DNA of 11,947 nucleotides from Candidatus Aegiribacteria sp. (GTDB lineage: Bacteria > Fermentibacterota > Fermentibacteria > Fermentibacterales > JCC-6): assembly GCA_030640155.1 (NCBI GenBank), contig DAOWJX010000044.1:1-11947 (forward strand), given 5' to 3'. A program made the position numbers and the translations under genes. Shown one piece after another: positions 1-5,522 of this stretch (its first letter is position 1; every line of letters starts with the position of its first letter). The notes below the pieces were generated by a model. That model worked only from the letters and a program-made list of their open reading frames with translations. It had not been told where the DNA came from and searched no databases.

Positions 1-720
1 GTTGGTGGAGGAGGAGCTCCTCTCTATTCACCCTATGAGGGATATCCCAATGTTTTACATACCCAGGACCTCAACCACTTCTGCAAAGTTGAGATCGTAC
101 AGGATACTCTCATTCTCCATGTAGTAGACATCTCGAATGCGATGATCGATGCTATCGAGATAATAGAAGGAGTACTTCCCAGTCATCTGCTTGGTTCGGT
201 GACTCTATTCAGCGGGTCAGGAGATGTTCAGGATATTCTGATCGAAGCGGACGGATTATCAGTTAATCCCGATAATGCCGGATACTACGGTCTGAATCTC
301 GACCCGGGGGTATATGACGTAACAGCTTCCCTTGAAGGGTACGAAATTCAGCTGTTTGAAGATATTGAGATATCCTATGGAACTGAAACAACACTCGATG
401 TTACGATGTACGAGACATCAATTGGGGATACCTGGACAACTCTTGAGACGAATATTCTTTACAGTCATCCGAATCCTTTCAGAGAACAAACGGTGATCCT
501 TTGTCAGATTTCAGCATTCTCTCCAGTTCGGTTGACGATCTTCGATATCAGTGGACACCAGGTCACTGTACTTGTTGATGGTCAGCTACCTGCAGGTGAC
601 CATTCGGTGATCTGGAACGGCACGGATGGCAGTGGTAATGATGTTTCATCAGGGATTTACTTTGTCCGGCTGACAACTGGGAATTCCACAGCCACCGAGA
701 GCTGCGTGCTGATCAGGTAG
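1..720 (+). CDS. Secreted calcineurin-like phosphoesterase, C-terminal part with FlgD-Ig-like tail (5' partial)
   Basis: The frame is open from base 1, so the gene starts upstream of the window; 239 residues are visible. Residues 1-55 begin with a GGGGAPLY segment and continue with strands ending in a VVD motif. This is how purple-acid-phosphatase-like metallophosphoesterases of FCB bacteria typically finish, but the metal-binding catalytic core lies outside, so the enzyme assignment is moderate. Residues about 56-140 look like a carboxypeptidase-regulatory-like Ig domain (GYYGLNLDPGVYDV signature). Residues about 150-239 are a FlgD-Ig-like or T9SS-type sorting domain: HPNPF start, LTIFDISG, GDHSVIWNGTDGSG and SSGIYFVRL. 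Such tails occur on exported proteins and in Bacteroidetes direct type IX secretion, so the protein is probably extracellular or surface-bound. It converges on the next gene with an 86-bp gap in which I see no convincing terminator. Confidence 0.8.
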   Translation, partial: VGGGGAPLYSPYEGYPNVLHTQDLNHFCKVEIVQDTLILHVVDISNAMIDAIEIIEGVLPSHLLGSVTLFSGSGDVQDILIEADGLSVNPDNAGYYGLNLDPGVYDVTASLEGYEIQLFEDIEISYGTETTLDVTMYETSIGDTWTTLETNILYSHPNPFREQTVILCQISAFSPVRLTIFDISGHQVTVLVDGQLPAGDHSVIWNGTDGSGNDVSSGIYFVRLTTGNSTATESCVLIR

Positions 721-806
721 CTCCATATATCCCATTCGGGTTGATCTGATTTGACTGACTCGGTCATGGTTGTGATGCTGTAGTAGATTCCCGGAGTACC
801 AAACAG

Positions 807-1388
807 TCAGAACATAGCTTTTATCCCTCCCCAGGTGCTGATCTCCTTGGTTTCCGACTGGTCGAACCACTTCCAGACGTACCATTCGCCGATGGAATCA
901 GGTCTGCAGATGAAACAAGCGTTGCCTGAAGCAATGAAACCATTGAATAGGTCAATGTAGACCTTCAGACTAAAAAACCTGATAAGCACAAGAGACTGGC
1001 CGGTGGAGTCGCCAGACCAGGAGTACTCGGTGTCACCCCAGAACTGCAGTTCGATGATTTCCACGTAGTCGAACATATTCTGATGAAACTGTTCCTCTAT
1101 ATCATATCCCCAGAAGCTGTCCTGCTGTGCTGGTGCCGGCCAGAACTCAAAATCATCCCTGAAGCAGCTCATATAGAGCTCCAGATCCATGGTTATGTAG
1201 GCATATCTGAGATTCTCGATTACTTTCCAGGCGCTGTCGATGGCTGCCCATGGCGGACCGCCCTGGGGCTCGACCTCCGGACCGGTGGTGTCGGTACTGG
1301 TACAGGCTACCACAATCAGCAGCGCGGATACTATTGCAGAAGCCAGGGCAAAAACTTTTCTTCTTTCACTTCTCATGAGCTTAATCAT
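807..1388 (-). CDS. Predicted lipoprotein, NTF2/SnoaL-like, paralogue of its upstream neighbour
   Basis: The product has 193 residues. Its N-terminus is positively charged and is followed by a hydrophobic stretch ending in a VVAC lipobox (Cys29), so it should be an exported lipoprotein. The mature part has the length and rhythm of NTF2/SnoaL-like domains: a helix around WKVIENLRYAYITMD, then CFRDDF (75-80) and a C-terminal pattern CRPDS...WY...WFDQ (161-177). That pattern is shared with the preceding gene, so the two are paralogues. No catalytic motif is recognisable. The first possible ATG (1394) lies one base after a GGGGG stretch. The ATG at 1388 has seven bases of spacing from it and overlaps the upstream stop as ATGA, so 1388 is preferred, with translational coupling. 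The NTF2-like fold is inferred from pattern only. Confidence 0.78.
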   Translation of the reverse strand: MIKLMRSERRKVFALASAIVSALLIVVACTSTDTTGPEVEPQGGPPWAAIDSAWKVIENLRYAYITMDLELYMSCFRDDFEFWPAPAQQDSFWGYDIEEQFHQNMFDYVEIIELQFWGDTEYSWSGDSTGQSLVLIRFFSLKVYIDLFNGFIASGNACFICRPDSIGEWYVWKWFDQSETKEISTWGGIKAMF

Positions 1389-1894
1389 TGCCATTCCCCC
1401 TGATCGAACCAGTGCTGTATGTACCAGTCATCCTCTGAGTCGGGTCTGCATACGAACATGACCTGTTCAGACTCCAGCAGGGTGTCGTTCGGGAAGTAGA
1501 TATCTCTGGTCATGTCTCTGGTCATGGCAATTGACACACCGGTACTGTCGTCGGGCCACGTGTAAGCAACGCCACCTGACAGCGAGAAGAAGATAGAGTC
1601 AGCGTTATTGAAAGCAGACTCAGCGAAATCCAGCTCGATCTCCAATCCCCAGTAAGTGTCGATGGTACCGTCACCGTCGTAGTCGAACCAATCCTCATAT
1701 AACAGGTGGTGCTGGAAGTCATCCCGGAAGCAGCTTTCCAGCAGGGTCATGTCACGGTTGTTCCAGGCGTTCTCCAGGTTAACCAGGAGAATCTCCCATG
1801 GCTCTATGGTTATTTCCTGACTACTTGATCCGCAGCCGGATGTGAGCATTAATAATGCTGTTGATATGAGCAGGACGTCAGTCAGCCTTCTCAT
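1385..1894 (-). CDS. Predicted lipoprotein, NTF2/SnoaL-like, with a DxDGDG loop
   Basis: The product has 169 residues with a lipoprotein signal ending LTSGC (Cys21). The mature part shares CFRDDF (55-60), a D-D/G-DSTG-S strand, and CRPDS...WY...WFDQ (149-165) with the downstream gene, so the pair arose by duplication. Residues 71-81 hold DYDGDGTIDTY, which resembles the calcium-binding loop of EF-hand or dockerin-type repeats and is absent from the paralogue; calcium binding is an inference. Residues 124-131 are a doubled MTRD from a 12-bp tandem repeat. An AGGAAGG ribosome binding site precedes the ATG, and a candidate sigma-70 promoter lies about 170 bp upstream. No enzyme or ligand can be assigned. 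A periplasmic ligand-binding or stress-related lipoprotein is possible. Confidence 0.8.
   Translation of the reverse strand: MRRLTDVLLISTALLMLTSGCGSSSQEITIEPWEILLVNLENAWNNRDMTLLESCFRDDFQHHLLYEDWFDYDGDGTIDTYWGLEIELDFAESAFNNADSIFFSLSGGVAYTWPDDSTGVSIAMTRDMTRDIYFPNDTLLESEQVMFVCRPDSEDDWYIQHWFDQGEWQ
1396..1400 (-). promoter_or_regulatory. Ribosome binding site that decides the start at 1388
   Basis: On the minus strand GGGGG sits seven bases before the ATG at 1388 and only one base before the alternative ATG at 1394. This favours the coupled ATGA start of the downstream lipoprotein gene. Confidence 0.55.
1503..1526. repeat. Perfect 12-bp tandem duplication inside a lipoprotein gene
   Basis: The unit TCTCTGGTCATG occurs twice head to tail with no mismatch. 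It is in frame and doubles the peptide MTRD in the upstream lipoprotein. The paralogous gene has no such doubling, so it looks like a recent slippage event. Confidence 0.85.
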
Positions 1895-2062
1895 TATGCC
1901 TACCTTCCTTTCAGCGAGTGCGGATTACAGACGCTCCCTTCATTTAAGACCGGAAGCCGGTTCCGCACACTTGTATCATGTACATCTGAAAGGACATAAG
2001 ACTCAGAGAAAACCTCCCTGGATTGGTTAATAAAATACTGACTTAATCGGATACTGATCCTG

Positions 2063-2091
2063 TTTATGATACGTAATAGGATTTACGTCAA
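2063..2091 (-). promoter_or_regulatory. Candidate sigma-70 promoter for the lipoprotein pair
   Basis: Read on the minus strand, TTGACG (2091-2086) is followed after 17 bases by CATAAA (2068-2063). The -35 matches 5 of 6 consensus bases and the -10 matches 4 of 6, with ideal spacing. It would give a leader of about 165 bases before the ATG at 1894. Confidence 0.4.
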
Positions 2092-2105
2092 GCTATGTAA
2101 ATCAC

Positions 2106-2125
2106 AAAGAAACCGGCCATGCCGG
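2106..2125 (-). terminator. Possible weak intrinsic terminator of the sigma/anti-sigma/hydrolase operon
   Basis: On the minus strand a stem CCGGC-atg-GCCGG (five G/C pairs, three-base loop) is followed at once by TTTCTTT. It lies about 105 bases after the hydrolase stop. The stem is short and the T-run is interrupted, so this is only a candidate. Confidence 0.35.
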
Positions 2126-2230
2126 GTGTCGAATACTTAAATTTTTCATACTCACAAGAAAAAGGTTCCAGCTCGAATCCAGTTCGGTCTTCCAACAGAA
2201 CAGGATGAATTTGTTGAGTAGGTGATTTGT

Positions 2231-3121
2231 CTAATCCTGTGATGAAAGAAAATCCAGCACTATATTGGAAAATTCTTCCGGATATTGATACATTACTCCA
2301 TGTCCGCCATCTTCGATTTCTTCAAGTTGCGCATTTGGAAGGCCGTTAAGAAGCATGAGCGAGTTCTGAGGAGGAGTCAGGATATCTTCAGTTCCCGTAA
2401 TAAGAAGTGTTGGGGTTTCTATGAGATTCAACCTGTCACATGCACCACCCCATGAATCCATTGCCTCAGCCTGTCTTTGAATGTTTTCAGGAGCCGATGT
2501 TTCCGTGACACCTGAAAATATGTCGATCACATAATTAAGATGAGTTGAAAGCCATTCTTCAGGAAATAAAAGACTTAAGTGTCTCTCCGCCTGTTCTTCA
2601 GGTGTCCCGGACGTATCATACAGTTTCGCGAGAACATCCGGAGAAGGCGGACAAGCATTTATCTGGAAATCTCCGGCATAAAGAATAAGTTTATCGACTT
2701 TTTCAGGATACCTGAGAACCAGTTCAAGTGCAATCTCGGTACCCATGGACCATGAAAGAACATGTGCGCGCTCCATTCCAAGCGCTTCCATTAATCCGGC
2801 CGTGTCATCAGCGAATTGCTCAATTGTGAATACTCTTTCTCCTGTGGTAGTCGCGTCCATACCTCTGTTATCAAAAACGATTACCATGTAATGGTCAGAT
2901 AACATCGATACTAATACAGGATCCCACAAATCCATTGTTCCGCTGAATCCCGTGATCATAACCAGAGGATACCCGCTCCCGTATATCCTGTATCCGACGG
3001 TAACGTCATCAACCTGGATTTTTTCCAATTCACCCGCTCCTTCTTCTGAATTCCTTCCATATCCGACGAGGGAAATAAGCATAATACAGATAATCAAATA
3101 TCTACTTAATAATTTCAACAT
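2231..3121 (-). CDS. Exported alpha/beta hydrolase
   Basis: The 296-residue product has an alpha/beta-hydrolase fold. An oxyanion-side strand LVMITGFSG (53-61) leads to a FDNRGMD segment (83-89), then the nucleophile elbow SWSMG with Ser125, Asp246 in GTEDILTP, and His274 in DGGHG, which together give a complete Ser-Asp-His triad. The first elbow residue is Ser rather than the usual Gly. The N-terminus has a hydrophobic signal (8-20), so it acts outside the cytoplasm or anchored to the membrane. The sequence LVGYGRN resembles a lipobox whose Cys is replaced by Tyr21. It starts 11 bases after the anti-sigma stop, with AAAGG eight bases before the ATG, so it belongs to the sigma-factor operon and may be an ECF target. 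Substrate is unknown: esterase, lipase, haloperoxidase-like and epoxide-type activities are all possible. Confidence 0.9.
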   Translation of the reverse strand: MLKLLSRYLIICIMLISLVGYGRNSEEGAGELEKIQVDDVTVGYRIYGSGYPLVMITGFSGTMDLWDPVLVSMLSDHYMVIVFDNRGMDATTTGERVFTIEQFADDTAGLMEALGMERAHVLSWSMGTEIALELVLRYPEKVDKLILYAGDFQINACPPSPDVLAKLYDTSGTPEEQAERHLSLLFPEEWLSTHLNYVIDIFSGVTETSAPENIQRQAEAMDSWGGACDRLNLIETPTLLITGTEDILTPPQNSLMLLNGLPNAQLEEIEDGGHGVMYQYPEEFSNIVLDFLSSQD

Positions 3122-3132
3122 TTCATCAACCT

Positions 3133-3603
3133 TTACTCCTCCGTCAATAGCGAAGTCACCATCCAGGCGATTCCGACGAGCACGATTCCAGCGCTGATCA
3201 TCAAGGGAAGGTAATCTGCCTTATCGATGATTGAGAAAACACCATCGATGAGGTCCGTCAGCAGTGTAATGGCTGTTTCGGGCAGGTTCGCGCCGAGCAG
3301 AATTCGCAGAAGGACCAGGAAGACTGCTGCTCCGGAAAGAAGCGTGACCGCGATCTGCCAGATCGGGAATCGAGGTCGACGCACGACAGGGATCTTTGAG
3401 AGAACGTTCAACCTGAGATCTGTCGGCGCTGTATCCGGTAACGTGCATTCGACAAGTCCGTTCTGGAGGATGCGTTCGAGCTTGAGTTCGTGACGACAGA
3501 TGGGGCAGCTTTCGAGGTGTTTCTCAAAGAGAGCCCTATCATCTTCATTCAACTCACCCATAAGGTAGGAGAGTACGTTAATCGATCTGCTGCAGGAACT
3601 CAT
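3133..3603 (-). CDS. Zinc-binding anti-sigma factor (ZAS type) with two membrane helices
   Basis: This 156-residue protein opens with the anti-sigma zinc-finger pattern Cys4...His29-x3-Cys33-x2-Cys36, surrounded by the usual LSYLMGELNEDDRALFEKHLESC context. It should bind and hold the sigma factor encoded just upstream. Two hydrophobic segments (about 82-104 and 132-153) anchor it in the inner membrane with little between them except a short loop of about 28 residues; many relatives have a single helix and a large periplasmic sensor. The start overlaps the sigma gene by 26 bases and has AGAGGA seven bases before the ATG. Release of the sigma factor might follow oxidation of the zinc site or a membrane signal, which is inferred from the family. 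Confidence 0.88.
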   Translation of the reverse strand: MSSCSRSINVLSYLMGELNEDDRALFEKHLESCPICRHELKLERILQNGLVECTLPDTAPTDLRLNVLSKIPVVRRPRFPIWQIAVTLLSGAAVFLVLLRILLGANLPETAITLLTDLIDGVFSIIDKADYLPLMISAGIVLVGIAWMVTSLLTEE

Positions 3604-4174
3604 TCTCGTGTCCTCTCAGGTATTCTCTCAATCGCTTCCTGGCCCGGTGGAGGTAAACGCGTACATTGGGTTCCGGTATCCCCATAATACGTCCTACATC
3701 CGTAAAACTCAACTCTTTCCAGTAAGCGAGAGTGATAAGCTGTCTGTCCCGTTCGGAGAGCTTGCATACCGCTTGTTCGAGAAGGGCGAGACCTTCTGCT
3801 GAGAGTACTGATTCACGTTCGTCCGCTCTCTCGACGAAACTTTCCTCAGACATGCTGACCTCCTTCCTGACCTTCTTTCTGCGCAGGTGATCCAATGCTG
3901 TCCTCCTGGCGGTTGAGCATATCCATGACGGGAAACTCGCGTGATTTCGAAGGCTGCGGAGCCTGGACCAGGCTTTCACGAACGTATCCTGCGCCAGGTC
4001 CAGGGCTGTGTCCCGGTCGTGAACCATCCGCAGCAGAAGTGTATGCACCAACCCGCCGTAATCATCTATCAGCCTGCCGAAGGCTTGCCTGTTGTCCTCG
4101 CAGGCAAGCCTGACATCGCTCAGCCTGTCCGGGTCGGTAATCAATTCTCTATACCGTATTCGTATTACGATCAA
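3578..4174 (-). CDS. ECF-family RNA polymerase sigma factor
   Basis: The product has 198 residues in the ECF layout without region 3. Region 2 is about 27-100, with ALDLAQDTFVKAWSRL and an RRTALDHLRRKK end. A variable linker follows. Region 4 is about 128-183, ending in a helix-turn-helix (LSFTDVGRIMGIPEPNVRVYLHRARKRL). It redirects RNA polymerase to extracytoplasmic-stress type promoters. The start is uncertain because no ATG fits. The longest reading begins at TTG 4174, inside the preceding gene and with a poor ribosome binding site. TTG 4144, just past that gene's stop, would give MITDPDRLSDVRLACEDN, a natural ECF beginning. It is paired with the anti-sigma factor downstream, and the operon probably controls itself through the element at 4583-4610. 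Confidence 0.92.
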   Translation of the reverse strand: MIVIRIRYRELITDPDRLSDVRLACEDNRQAFGRLIDDYGGLVHTLLLRMVHDRDTALDLAQDTFVKAWSRLRSLRNHASFPSWICSTARRTALDHLRRKKVRKEVSMSEESFVERADERESVLSAEGLALLEQAVCKLSERDRQLITLAYWKELSFTDVGRIMGIPEPNVRVYLHRARKRLREYLRGHENEFLQQID

Positions 4175-4532
4175 TCATGTACCAGACCGCAATGAGCGCC
4201 AGCCCGAAAACCAGACCGGCACCGGATGCTGCCAGACACGCTTTAACGCCGATAATCAGACCTACCACGAGCGAAGAGAGGCTCAATCCGATTACAACGA
4301 AGCCGGTTCTGAAGAAACCTGTCCTGCGACGTGGTATCTTCGTCTTCTCCATCATCTTTATCATCCGCTCGACTTCTTCGGGACTCCTGCCCGATTCGAG
4401 CGCCTGATGGATTCTCTCGTACTTCAGCAGGGCTATCCGGTGTCTGTTCATAAGTAAGATGATTACAAGAACTACCGGCCCACCGATCGACAGGATTAAA
4501 GCTACAATTCCAGCCCACATTCCGCCTCCCAT
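4149..4532 (-). CDS. Small membrane protein, DUF6249-like, first gene of the sigma operon
   Basis: The 127-residue protein has a helix at about 5-27, a cytoplasmic charged stretch (RIALLKYERIHQALESGRSPEEVERMI, 32-58), and a hairpin of two helices at about 73-95 and 98-118. This layout and the KYERIHQALESG motif recall the DUF6249 family of small membrane proteins often found beside ECF sigma genes; that assignment is from memory of the pattern. Its AAGGAG ribosome binding site with six-base spacing is the strongest in this operon, and its 3' end overlaps the sigma gene. Function is unknown. Because it is encoded with the sigma and anti-sigma factors, it may take part in membrane signal sensing. 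Confidence 0.8.
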   Translation of the reverse strand: MGGGMWAGIVALILSIGGPVVLVIILLMNRHRIALLKYERIHQALESGRSPEEVERMIKMMEKTKIPRRRTGFFRTGFVVIGLSLSSLVVGLIIGVKACLAASGAGLVFGLALIAVWYMIDRNTNTV

Positions 4533-4582
4533 TTATTTCTCCTTCCGGTACCCAGGGATATAACACGATGCCGTCATCCGTA

Positions 4583-4610
4583 CAGACGTAACATCGCTGT
4601 TTCCGTTACA
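4583..4610 (-). promoter_or_regulatory. Candidate ECF-dependent autoregulatory promoter
   Basis: On the minus strand TGTAAC (4610-4605) is separated by 16 bases from CGTCTG (4588-4583). The AAC of the -35 and the CGTC of the -10 are the most conserved features of ECF promoters. The site lies about 50 bases before the first gene of the sigma operon. A GTAAC-N12-GTTAC inverted repeat (4589-4609) overlaps it and could be an operator or coincidence. Confidence 0.5.
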
Positions 4611-4862
4611 TTCATCCGAGGGCCTCATTGCAGTTCTGAATGTCTATACTTCTCCGGAAGCCGGAAGAAAAGAGGTTTTTCGTCGATTATCAGAAAGCGC
4701 TGCAGAAGGCTGCCAAACCACCCGGATAAACGCATATCTCACCAGAATATGTTTGTTAACGGAAGGTTCGGGATGATTGATATATTCGGGATGTAATGAA
4801 TACTGTACCGAAATCATTAATCAGAATACTATTAGTTCCAGATCCAGGTACGGATATCTTCA

Positions 4863-4868
4863 TATAAT
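4863..4868 (+). promoter_or_regulatory. Possible -10 element of the outer-membrane protein gene
   Basis: A perfect TATAAT lies about 50 bases before the ATG at 4919, leaving a leader of roughly 43 bases. No good -35 hexamer is found at 16-18 bases upstream, so the promoter might need an activator or the match may be chance. Confidence 0.3.
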
Positions 4869-4918
4869 CAGTATGCACAAAACCGGAGATCAGAAAAACC
4901 GTTATTGGAAGACGCTCA

Positions 4919-5503
4919 ATGAAACAAGCTTCAGGAATGCTCTGTATTATATCTCTGCTCATAGTATCCATTGTATCCGGGGAGGCATGCATACGCTATG
5001 ACCACAGCAGTACCTGCACATCATACCCCATAACCGATTTCTATTTCGGTTTGCCGGTCAGCCAGCCCGATAGCATTATCTCTCGAAATTTTGACATGAC
5101 TGCCAGTCTTGGCTGGATGTTCGTTCTGAATGAAAGTTATGATCTGGGACCGTCAATCTTGTACAGTGCTTACAGGAGCAGCGATGGCTGGCACAGCCAG
5201 TTCGGGGTAAGGGCAAATCTCAGATATCACCTGGATGACGATTTTCATCTCGATCTCTCTCCAGGCCTGATCCTGACCGACAGTCCATTTCCAGATGGAT
5301 TTACCGGCTACACCGTAGAATTTTCCGTCGGCTGGAAAGACTGGATAGGTCTTGCTACCAGGCTGGACTTTGTCGATACCTTCGAATCCGGTTACGATCT
5401 GGCGATGCAGATATCTCTGCGTTTCGGCTCGTATGCGGGTATGGGTCTGACATCTGCGGGCATCATAAGTGGTGGAATAGCTTATAGGGTGAGCAAAAGA
5501 TAG
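4919..5503 (+). CDS. Predicted outer-membrane beta-barrel protein
   Basis: The 194-residue product has a signal peptide (about 1-23, cleavage near GEA before Cys24). The remainder alternates aromatic and small residues in amphipathic strands, for example MTASLGWMFVLNESYDLG, QFGVRANLRYHL, YTVEFSVGWKDWIGLATRL and YDLAMQISLRFG. This is the pattern of small eight- to ten-strand outer-membrane barrels. It lacks the usual C-terminal aromatic residue, ending instead YRVSKR, so insertion by the standard route is uncertain. GGAAG seven bases before the ATG supports the start. The gene diverges from the sigma operon, and envelope location makes it a possible member of that stress response, though no ECF promoter is visible for it. 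It converges on the HEAT-repeat gene with only 19 bases between stops. No specific family recognised. Confidence 0.72.
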   Translation: MKQASGMLCIISLLIVSIVSGEACIRYDHSSTCTSYPITDFYFGLPVSQPDSIISRNFDMTASLGWMFVLNESYDLGPSILYSAYRSSDGWHSQFGVRANLRYHLDDDFHLDLSPGLILTDSPFPDGFTGYTVEFSVGWKDWIGLATRLDFVDTFESGYDLAMQISLRFGSYAGMGLTSAGIISGGIAYRVSKR

Positions 5504-5522
5504 TAACGGGCACCTTCCAGGA

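Larger units (their letters stand above)
1895..2230. other. Intergenic region between hydrolase gene and lipoprotein pair
   Basis: These 336 bases hold no credible gene. They contain a candidate terminator for the upstream hydrolase operon (2106-2125), a candidate sigma-70 promoter for the lipoprotein pair (2063-2091), and a small hairpin, ACCGG-aag-CCGGT (1949-1961), in the predicted untranslated leader. The rest is AT-rich with no further structure that I can support. Confidence 0.6.
4533..4918. other. Divergent intergenic region between sigma operon and outer-membrane gene
   Basis: These 386 bases carry the candidate ECF promoter of the minus-strand operon near one end and a TATAAT element for the plus-strand gene near the other. 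Between them lies a small hairpin, CCGG-aag-CCGG (4654-4664), with purine-rich flanks. Short open frames here have no ribosome binding site or recognisable product, and I see no further feature. Confidence 0.6.

Noticed and set aside
1083..1461. Plus-strand open frames opposite the lipoprotein pair
   Set aside because: They are antisense to two well-supported lipoprotein genes, have no ribosome binding site and show no domain pattern.
1949..1961. ACCGG-aag-CCGGT hairpin, similar to the one at 4654-4664, as a dispersed repeat family
   Set aside because: Only the 11-base core is shared and the flanks differ, so it is too short to call a repeat element.
4092..4457. 121-codon plus-strand frame opposite the sigma and membrane-protein genes
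   Set aside because: Its composition is atypical and it lies across two overlapping genes with clear family features.
4651..4680. CCGG-aag-CCGG hairpin followed by TTTTT as a terminator
   Set aside because: The T-run is about ten bases from the stem, the stem is weak, and no plus-strand gene ends upstream.
4756..4992. 78-codon minus-strand frame in the divergent intergenic region
   Set aside because: No ribosome binding site or family resemblance, and it overlaps the start of the outer-membrane protein gene.
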